A stretch of DNA of 5,940 bases from an uncultured Oscillospiraceae bacterium (lineage in GTDB: Bacteria > Bacillota_A > Clostridia > Oscillospirales > Oscillospiraceae), in the NCBI GenBank assembly GCA_944386965.1, contig CALXDE010000120.1, positions 1 through 5,940 on the forward strand, read 5' to 3'. Shown here one piece after another: positions 1 through 5,940 of this stretch. The translations under genes were made by a program, and so were the position numbers. Position 1 is the stretch's first letter. Each line of letters starts with the position of its first letter. The notes beneath the pieces are model-generated. The model did no database searches. It worked only from the letters and a program-made list of their open reading frames with translations, and was not told where the DNA came from.

Positions 1-2312
<2,312 letters not shown>

Positions 2313-2313
<1 letters not shown>

Positions 2314-2627
2314 TACCCATCTACCACCCTTTCCACAATCATCTGCACCGCCTGGGCCATATTCGTCTCAGCCAGACGGGCCAGGGCCTGGCAGTCCTCC
2401 TGCGCCGCCGCCAGGATCTCCTGCCGGCGCGCCGCGCCCCGCTCCTCGGCCGCGCGCATCACCCCCGCGGTCTTTTCCGCCGAGGCGCGCCGGCCCTCCT
2501 CCAGCAGCTCCTGTCCGGAGCGCTCCGCGTCGGCCAGACACTTCTGGGCCTGGAGCCGAGCCTGGGCCCGGGTCTGGTCCATCTCCTCCTCCACGGCGCG
2601 GATCGTTGTGATGGCTTCCAGTGACAT
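2313..2627 (-). CDS. ntpF: V-type ATP synthase peripheral-stalk subunit (NtpF, G/H type)
   Basis: Small hydrophilic subunit of 104 residues, first gene of the V-ATPase operon. The protein starts MSLEAITTIRAVEEEMDQ and is nearly all charged helix rich in Ala, Glu, Arg and Gln, with no membrane segment. That is the coiled-coil pattern of the stalk subunit that pairs with subunit E to hold the catalytic head against subunit I. Length, the SLEAI-IR-EEE beginning and position directly before subunit I fit E. hirae NtpF and archaeal AhaH. I chose the ATG at 2627 because AGGCGG (2635-2640) lies seven bases upstream. An in-frame ATG at 2651 would add eight residues but would place this Shine-Dalgarno inside the gene. 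The stop overlaps the subunit I start. Family assignment rests mainly on composition and context, since such coiled coils have weak sequence signatures; the symbol could equally be given as ntpG or ahaH. Confidence 0.87.
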
Positions 2628-2633
2628 GTTCTC

Positions 2634-2640
2634 ACCGCCT
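2634..2640 (-). promoter_or_regulatory. Ribosome binding site deciding the ntpF start
   Basis: The minus strand reads AGGCGGT in this interval, one mismatch from AGGAGGT, with normal spacing to the ATG at 2627. It supports the shorter 104-residue protein over the start at 2651, which has no comparable site in front of it. Confidence 0.65.
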
Positions 2641-2722
2641 TTTGTTCCCAAAATCTGCCGGGCAGGCCCTCCCGCCCGATCTCCGTCAAATCATCCAAAA
2701 TTTCTTGTCTCCAGTTGAGGGA

Positions 2723-2751
2723 ATTATATCACGCACAATCTTTTCCAACAA
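2723..2751 (-). promoter_or_regulatory. Sigma-A-type promoter of the V-ATPase operon
   Basis: On the minus strand a perfect TATAAT -10 box (2723-2728) lies 17 bases after TTGTTG (2746-2751), which matches the -35 consensus in its first three positions. It sits in the only AT-rich stretch of the window, between the upstream terminator and ntpF. Transcription would begin near 2716, giving a leader of roughly 90 bases before the ntpF start. The leader has a short GC-rich inverted repeat (CGGGC...GCCCG) but no riboswitch that I recognise. No operator could be assigned. The -10 and spacing are strong; the -35 is modest. Confidence 0.7.
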
Positions 2752-2837
2752 GCAAATTCTGCGTCTCTGCCAAATTTTTCACAATTTACACAAACCATTT
2801 GGGCAATCCCCCCGTATTTTAATGAAATCTTGCGCTT

Positions 2838-2879
2838 AACAAAACACGGCGCGGGTATCCACAGGGATACCCGCGCCGT
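2838..2879 (-). terminator. Rho-independent terminator after the membrane-anchored glycosidase-like gene
   Basis: A perfect 15-bp stem (2846-2860 with 2865-2879) encloses the four-base loop 2861-2864. Read on the minus strand it is followed at once by GTTTTGTT, a short U-tract, and it lies 36 bases after the stop at 2916. The plus-strand flank has no comparable T run, so it acts on leftward transcription. It separates the upstream gene from the V-ATPase promoter. Confidence 0.9.
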
Positions 2880-2915
2880 CTCCATTTCCGTTGTCCTCTC
2901 GCCGGGGCAGGCGCG

Positions 2916-3923
2916 TCAGCGCTCCTCCCAAACCAGGAAGTCCGCCGGGACCTCCCCGCCCAGAGCCGAGGCAGCCGCGGCCTCCAGCGCCCCCCGCTCC
3001 TCCTCCGCCGCGCCGGTCAGGTACAGCCGGTCCACTAGAGGAAGGAGCCGGGAGAGCTCCACGCCGCTCCCCTCCCCGTCGCCGCCGGAGAGCGCCTCCG
3101 CCGCCGGCAGCTCCAGGGACAGCAGCGTGTCCTCCCCCAGCGTCTCCCGCATGTCCCGGACAAGGGCCTCCAGGGCCTCCGCCTTGGACAGCGCCATGCC
3201 GCTGTAGTCGATTTTCTCCAGGTTGCCCTGGGTGGGATAGGCCAGGTCCCGCAGGAGCACCTCGTCAAACCCCATATCCCGGCACTCCGCCGCCACGCCG
3301 CAGAGATACGTCCGGGCGCCCGGCTTGGAGAAGTCCAGATAGTGGGCGTTGTCCACGCCGAACCAGATGTAGCCGGTGGTCTGGCAGATGCCGGCCCCCT
3401 CCATATCGGCCATGGCGTAGCCGTCATCCCGGCCGCAGTGGATGGCGGCCACCGCGGTCCAGTCCCGGTCCCCGGAGAGCAGGTCCGCCACCCCGGAGCG
3501 GCTCACCGCCCCCGCGTCCGCGGCCCCCTCCGCCGCCCAGTCCGACTGGTAGTAGAAGACGCCCGTCGCATCCTTCACCTCCACCACCAGTCCCTGGCAG
3601 CCCGGGTCCGGTCCCGGCGTCTCATCCGCCCAGAGGTCGTGGAGGGACTGCTCCGTCACAGAAAACGCCGCCGGGGCGGAAGAATCCCCGGACCGGACGA
3701 TCTCAAGGGGCGGCCGCTCCCCGGAGGCCGGAGCGCCGACCTCCTCCTCGTCCCGGAAAAAGGGCAGGTCCAGCGTGACGCTTCCGTCGGAGTTGTAGAC
3801 GATGTAGTTCTGGAGCACCAGGTAGCCGGCGCAAAGCGCCAGCACCAAAATCAGGAGGATCACCAGCAGCGTTCGCCTGCCGTTCTTCTTTCCGTGATAA
3901 TTCTGATAGCCTCTGACCGCCAT
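2916..3923 (-). CDS. Membrane-anchored protein, distant DUF4015 putative glycoside hydrolase-like
   Basis: Predicted protein of 335 residues. A short basic N-terminus (MAVRGYQNYHGKKNGRR) is followed by one strong hydrophobic helix (about 18-40), then an acidic low-complexity linker (about 52-105) and a globular domain (about 108-335). This suggests a signal-anchored protein with an extracellular domain. The pattern GLVVEVKDATG (111-121), then WFGVDNAHYLDFSKPGART (187-205), then a GFDEVLLRD-AYP stretch (218-230) recalls the DUF4015 family of putative glycoside hydrolases, where a strand ending in VKD is followed by a conserved strand of the type GFDEIQFDYVRFP. The match is distant and the canonical Asp position is occupied by Arg225, with Asp226 next to it, so activity is uncertain. 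The start at 3923 has CCTCCT on the plus strand (AGGAGG, 3930-3935) six bases away. The longer upstream reading frame runs into the repeat region and is rejected. The family call is inference; a cell-envelope location is better supported. Confidence 0.72.
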   Translation of the reverse strand: MAVRGYQNYHGKKNGRRTLLVILLILVLALCAGYLVLQNYIVYNSDGSVTLDLPFFRDEEEVGAPASGERPPLEIVRSGDSSAPAAFSVTEQSLHDLWADETPGPDPGCQGLVVEVKDATGVFYYQSDWAAEGAADAGAVSRSGVADLLSGDRDWTAVAAIHCGRDDGYAMADMEGAGICQTTGYIWFGVDNAHYLDFSKPGARTYLCGVAAECRDMGFDEVLLRDLAYPTQGNLEKIDYSGMALSKAEALEALVRDMRETLGEDTLLSLELPAAEALSGGDGEGSGVELSRLLPLVDRLYLTGAAEEERGALEAAAASALGGEVPADFLVWEER

Positions 3924-3952
3924 GGCCCGCCTCCTCTCTGCGTGCTTCGTCC

Positions 3953-3995
3953 ATCCGCCCTGCGGCAAGGTCCCGGCATGGCCGGGACCTTGTAC
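3953..3995 (-). repeat. 43-base palindromic element, copy 2
   Basis: Perfect 12-bp stem CAAGGTCCCGGC (3966-3977) with its complement at 3981-3992 and the three-base loop ATG. On the minus strand the element begins GTAC and ends CCGCAGGGCGGAT. It matches the copy at 4248-4290 in everything except the loop. No U-tract follows, so it is not a normal terminator. The layout, a conserved hairpin with a conserved asymmetric flank, is like REP or MITE-type interspersed repeats; the number of copies elsewhere is unknown. Confidence 0.8.
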
Positions 3996-4013
3996 GCATC
4001 TAAAAATGCCGTT

Positions 4014-4039
4014 ACTTTCAGGCCAACCGGCCTGAAAGT
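4014..4039 (-). repeat. 11-bp perfect hairpin, possible weak terminator of the dnaJ-rpiB transcript
   Basis: ACTTTCAGGCC (4014-4024) pairs with 4029-4039 around a four-base loop. On the minus strand it is followed by AACGGCATTTTTAG, so a five-T run begins about seven bases after the stem. The gap is longer than in an efficient intrinsic terminator, so it may attenuate rather than stop transcription, or may be just part of the repeat cluster. Confidence 0.5.
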
Positions 4040-4134
4040 CCCCGCTGCGCGGGCCGCTCGCCGCGCGGGGCATTCGATCCCACGCAAGGCGGGCTCTGCC
4101 CCCTCGCGCTCCCCCGCCGGAGGCCGCTGACAGC

Positions 4135-4185
4135 TTACTTCTCCTCGATGGCCGCGATCTTGTCCACCCGGCGCTGGTGCCGGCC
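4135..4185 (-). pseudogene. Duplicated 3' end of rpiB (17 codons including stop)
   Basis: These 51 bases match 4346-4396, the 3' end of rpiB, at 49 positions, and the last 42 on the upstream side are identical. Translated in the rpiB frame they give the end of RpiB, HQRRVDKIAAIE-K and a TAA stop; the only change is Asn145 (AAC) to Glu (GAG), both base changes in one codon. There is no start codon or ribosome binding site, and upstream sequence does not continue the gene, so it is a displaced fragment, not a gene. The two copies are 211 bases apart in direct orientation. Confidence 0.9.
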
Positions 4186-4236
4186 CCTCCCCGCATCCCT
4201 CCGGGCTGCGGGGGCCCCGTCTTATTTCACATCCTC

Positions 4237-4255
4237 GGGCGGACTGAATCCGCCC
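4237..4255. repeat. 7-bp hairpin next to palindromic element copy 1
   Basis: GGGCGGA (4237-4243) pairs with TCCGCCC (4249-4255) around the five-base loop CTGAA. One arm is the conserved flank of the 43-base element, so this side of copy 1 can fold in an alternative way that copy 2 cannot. Confidence 0.55.
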
Positions 4256-4290
4256 TGCGGCAAGGTCCCGGCCATACCGGGACCTTGTAC
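4248..4290 (-). repeat. 43-base palindromic element, copy 1
   Basis: Stem CAAGGTCCCGG (4261-4271) pairs with 4277-4287 around the loop CCATA. Both arms and both flanks equal copy 2 (3953-3995); the two copies have the same length and differ only at loop positions. It begins 56 bases after the rpiB stop. The hairpin could protect the rpiB mRNA 3' end, but no U-tract follows, so intrinsic termination is not supported. Confidence 0.8.
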
Positions 4291-4345
4291 GCCGCATCCG
4301 CGGCGGACGAGGGCGGCCGCCCCGCCGGGAGCAAAGCCTCCGCCC

Positions 4346-4786
4346 TTACTTGTTCTCGATGGCCGCGATCTTGTCCACCCGGCGCTGGTGCCGGCCGCCC
4401 TCGAACTGAGTGGACAGGAACACGTCCACGATGCGCTTGGCCATCATGGCACCGGTGAATCCCGCGCCCATGGCCAGCATGTTGGCGTCGTTGTGGCGGC
4501 GGGTCATCTCCGCGCTGTAGGGTTCGCTGCACAGGGCGCAGCGGATGCCCTTGACCTTGTTGGCGGAGATGGAGATACCGATGCCGGTGGTGCACACCAC
4601 GATGCCCCGCTCACACTCCCCGCTGGCCACCGCCCGGGCGGCCGCCTCGCCGAAGTCGGGGTAGTCGCAGCTGCTGGTGTCGTGGCAGCCGAAATCCTTC
4701 ACCTCGTGACCCTGCTCCTGGAGATAGGCGATGAGTTCCTGCTTGAGGGCATATCCGCCGTGGTCGCTTCCGATGGAAATTTTCAT
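4346..4786 (-). CDS. rpiB: Ribose-5-phosphate isomerase B
   Basis: Interconverts ribose 5-phosphate and ribulose 5-phosphate in the non-oxidative pentose phosphate pathway, in the cytoplasm. The 146-residue length is normal for RpiB. Family hallmarks are all present: SDHGG (7-11) with Asp8 and His9, DYPDFG (41-46), VVCTTGIG (63-70) with catalytic Cys65 and Thr67, RRHNDANML (96-104) with His98, and the phosphate-binding GGRHQRRV (130-137). These correspond to E. coli RpiB Cys66, His99, Arg133 and Arg137 shifted by one. The related LacA/LacB subunits of galactose-6-phosphate isomerase are less likely because all RpiB catalytic residues sit in a single chain. The start at 4786 has GAGAGG eight bases upstream; the PHP gene ends 26 bases before it. 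Its last codons read ENK where the duplicated tail at 4135-4185 reads EEK, so the present 3' end may have been exchanged. Confidence 0.97.
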   Translation of the reverse strand: MKISIGSDHGGYALKQELIAYLQEQGHEVKDFGCHDTSSCDYPDFGEAAARAVASGECERGIVVCTTGIGISISANKVKGIRCALCSEPYSAEMTRRHNDANMLAMGAGFTGAMMAKRIVDVFLSTQFEGGRHQRRVDKIAAIENK

Positions 4787-4812
4787 GGTATCGTCCTCTC
4801 TTTTCGTCGTTT

Positions 4813-5616
4813 TTATAACTTATGGAAGATGGGCTTCATCTTCTCATAGGTACAGACATAGGCAAAGCCGCACGCGCGCAGCAGCTCCATCCCCTCCCGG
4901 ATGCCCAGGCCCACGTGTCCTGGGCGGTGGGCGTCGCTGCCCAGGGTGATGATCTCCCCGCCCAGCCGCCGGTACATCCGCAAAATCTCCTCTCCCGGCA
5001 GGGGCATGTGGCCCCGGTTGGTGTTGCATTCAATGCCGATCCCCCGCTCCACCACCGCCCGGAGCACCTGCTCCACGCTGTCCATGTGGCCGGCGAAGGA
5101 CACGTCCATCCCGTGCCGCTCCACCGCGTAGCGCAGGGGCAGGGTCAGATGGCCCACCACGGAGAAATGGCCCCACTTCACATGGGCCAGCAGCTCCGTC
5201 AGGTAGTCCTCGATCACCTCGTCCCAGCGCCCGGCCACCCGGTCCACCTGGGTGAAACCCCGCAGGCAGCCAAAGCGCCGGTTCATCAGGTGCCGGGAGC
5301 CGATGACAAAGTCCACGGGCGGCGCCAGGGCCAGCAGGCGGTCGGCCTCGGCAAAGTCCGCCACCATCTCCCCCAGCTCCAGTCCCAGACGGATGGTGAC
5401 GCGCTCCCCCCAGCGCTCCACCGCCAGGCGGTGCGCGGCGGCCAGCCCCGCCGGGTCAAAGGGGGCAGGCGCCTCCCCGGGGAGGACCACGTCCAGGTGA
5501 TCGGTAAAGCAGATCTCTCCCAGTCCCGCGCCCACCGCCGCGGCGGCCATGTCCGCCATGGAGGCGGTGCCGTCCCCGGAACAGTCGGAGTGAAGGTGGT
5601 AGTCGATTGGATACAT
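4813..5616 (-). CDS. PHP-domain phosphoesterase, histidinol-phosphatase-like
   Basis: Metal-dependent phosphoesterase of the PHP superfamily, 267 residues, close to the length of HisK/HisJ-type histidinol-phosphatases (last-but-one step of histidine synthesis). The metal-site motifs occur in order: DYHLHSDCSGDG (5-16) with His7 and His9, FTDHLD (37-42) with His40, GLELGE (78-83) with Glu80, IGSRH (105-109) with His109, VVGHLTL (153-159) with His156, and LGSDAHRPGHVG (225-236) with Asp228 and His230. The fifth motif has Thr158 where many relatives have Asp (GHxD). No signal peptide or extra domain is present. The start at 5616 has GAGGAAA about seven bases upstream. The gene follows dnaJ by 19 bases and precedes rpiB, so there are no his genes nearby to confirm the substrate. 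Superfamily is firm; histidinol phosphate as substrate is inference, and another small phosphate ester is possible. Confidence 0.9.
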   Translation of the reverse strand: MYPIDYHLHSDCSGDGTASMADMAAAAVGAGLGEICFTDHLDVVLPGEAPAPFDPAGLAAAHRLAVERWGERVTIRLGLELGEMVADFAEADRLLALAPPVDFVIGSRHLMNRRFGCLRGFTQVDRVAGRWDEVIEDYLTELLAHVKWGHFSVVGHLTLPLRYAVERHGMDVSFAGHMDSVEQVLRAVVERGIGIECNTNRGHMPLPGEEILRMYRRLGGEIITLGSDAHRPGHVGLGIREGMELLRACGFAYVCTYEKMKPIFHKL

Positions 5617-5635
5617 GGGTGTTTCCTCGCTCGGT

Positions 5636-5940
5636 TTATCTCTTGAATTTGGAGAAGAAATTCTTGCGCTGCTCGTAGTTGTGCTCCCCCAGGGACTGGC
5701 TGAACTTCTTCAGGGCCTCCTTCTGCTCCCGGTTCAGGTTCCGGGGCGTCTCGATATAGACCGTGACGTACTGGTCCCCCCGGCCCCGCCCGTTCAGGTT
5801 GGGGATGCCCTTCCCCCGCAGGCGGAAGGTGGTGCCGGTCTGGGTCCCCTCGGGGATGTCGTACTTGACCTTGCCGTCGATGGTGGGGATCTCCATCTCC
5901 CCGCCCAGCACCGCCTGGGTGAAGGTGATGGGCGCCTCGC
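5636..5940 (-). CDS. dnaJ: Chaperone DnaJ, C-terminal 100 residues, 5' end outside window
   Basis: Co-chaperone that delivers unfolded proteins to DnaK and stimulates its ATPase. Only the last 100 residues are visible, reading leftward from the right edge: substrate-binding domain II and the C-terminal dimerisation tail. The stretch [19 protein letters not shown] is the classic DnaJ signature, followed by [16 protein letters not shown] and [14 protein letters not shown], also diagnostic of type I DnaJ. The J domain, Gly/Phe region and zinc fingers would lie outside the window. The protein ends normally (FSKFKR, TAA). An internal GTG before LGGEM is not the start, because the frame continues in family sequence to the edge. 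The PHP gene follows after 19 bases, so both are probably on one transcript. Confidence 0.96.
   Translation of the reverse strand, partial: EAPITFTQAVLGGEMEIPTIDGKVKYDIPEGTQTGTTFRLRGKGIPNLNGRGRGDQYVTVYIETPRNLNREQKEALKKFSQSLGEHNYEQRKNFFSKFKR

Larger units (their letters stand above)
3924..4345. other. Gene-free repeat cluster between rpiB and the membrane-anchored protein
   Basis: This 422-base stretch has no reading frame with a credible start and Shine-Dalgarno; the frames crossing it give Arg/Pro/Gly-rich translations that pass through the hairpins. In transcription order it holds: a GC-rich segment with a perfect 12-base palindrome (4311-4322), a 43-base palindromic element, a short 7-bp hairpin (4237-4255), a copy of the rpiB 3' end (4135-4185), about 95 bases of GC-rich unrecognised sequence, an 11-bp hairpin (4014-4039), and the second copy of the 43-base element. 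The Shine-Dalgarno of the downstream gene begins only 18 bases after the last element. I see no convincing promoter here, so that gene may depend on read-through from rpiB. Confidence 0.75.

Noticed and set aside
2770..2800. An imperfect AT-rich inverted repeat (AAATT and AATTT around six bases) that could be a regulator site such as Rex
   Set aside because: The arms are only five bases and do not match the TTGTTAA-type Rex consensus or another operator I know. AT-rich sequence yields such repeats easily.
2816..2844. A second possible promoter (TTGTTA, then TAAAAT) upstream of the V-ATPase promoter
   Set aside because: The spacing is only 15 bases and the -35 would lie inside the terminator's T-tract. 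The promoter at 2723-2751 has a perfect -10 and better spacing.
3999..4033. A possible promoter for the membrane-anchored gene (TTGGCC, 17 bases, TTAGAT on the minus strand)
   Set aside because: The -10 matches the consensus at only three of six positions and the -35 overlaps the 11-bp hairpin arm. Not better than expected by chance.
3924..4196. Extension of the membrane-anchored protein to an upstream ATG at 4196
   Set aside because: The extra 91 residues are translated repeats and part of the duplicated rpiB tail in a wrong frame. The ATG at 3923 has a good AGGAGG and gives a normal signal-anchor N-terminus.
3860..4297. A 145-codon minus-strand frame through the repeat cluster
   Set aside because: It runs through both hairpin elements and into the next gene out of frame; the composition is Arg/Pro/Gly-rich and there is no Shine-Dalgarno or family resemblance.
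4311..4322. A perfect 12-base palindrome GGGCGGCCGCCC
   Set aside because: Noted as part of the repeat cluster, but palindromes made only of G and C are common in DNA this GC-rich, and there is no second copy in the window.

Overview
The window looks like a chromosomal segment of a GC-rich Firmicute, most likely a gut clostridium of the Oscillospiraceae type. This is inferred from three things: a bacterial V-type ATPase operon, strong AGGAGG-type Shine-Dalgarno sequences in GC-rich DNA, and a sigma-A-like promoter in one short AT-rich gap. No species can be named from the sequence alone. Every gene I can support is on the minus strand, so the text follows transcription from the right edge to the left.

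Right part (about 5940 to 4346): the C-terminal end of the chaperone DnaJ, then a PHP-superfamily phosphoesterase that resembles histidinol-phosphatase, then ribose-5-phosphate isomerase B (rpiB). The gaps are 19 and 26 bases, so the three are probably co-transcribed.

Middle part (4345 to 3924): a 422-base stretch without a credible gene and the least ordinary part of the window. It holds a second copy of the last 51 bases of rpiB, including its stop codon, two copies of a 43-base palindromic element, and several other hairpins. It looks like repeat-driven rearrangement behind rpiB. It leads directly into a gene for a membrane-anchored protein (3923 to 2916) that distantly resembles the DUF4015 putative glycoside hydrolases. 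A 15-bp perfect stem followed by a short T-tract (2846-2879) closes that transcript.

Left part (2751 to 1): an AT-rich gap with a promoter (TTGTTG, 17 bases, TATAAT), then the start of a V-type ATP synthase operon: a small peripheral-stalk subunit (NtpF, or G/H type), the large membrane subunit I, and the rotor subunit K, which runs off the left edge. The order matches the ntpF-ntpI-ntpK start of the Enterococcus hirae Na+-ATPase operon, and several residues that bind Na+ in that enzyme are kept in subunit K.

I see no CRISPR array, RNA gene, transposase or defence system. The candidate for something undescribed is the repeat cluster behind rpiB.
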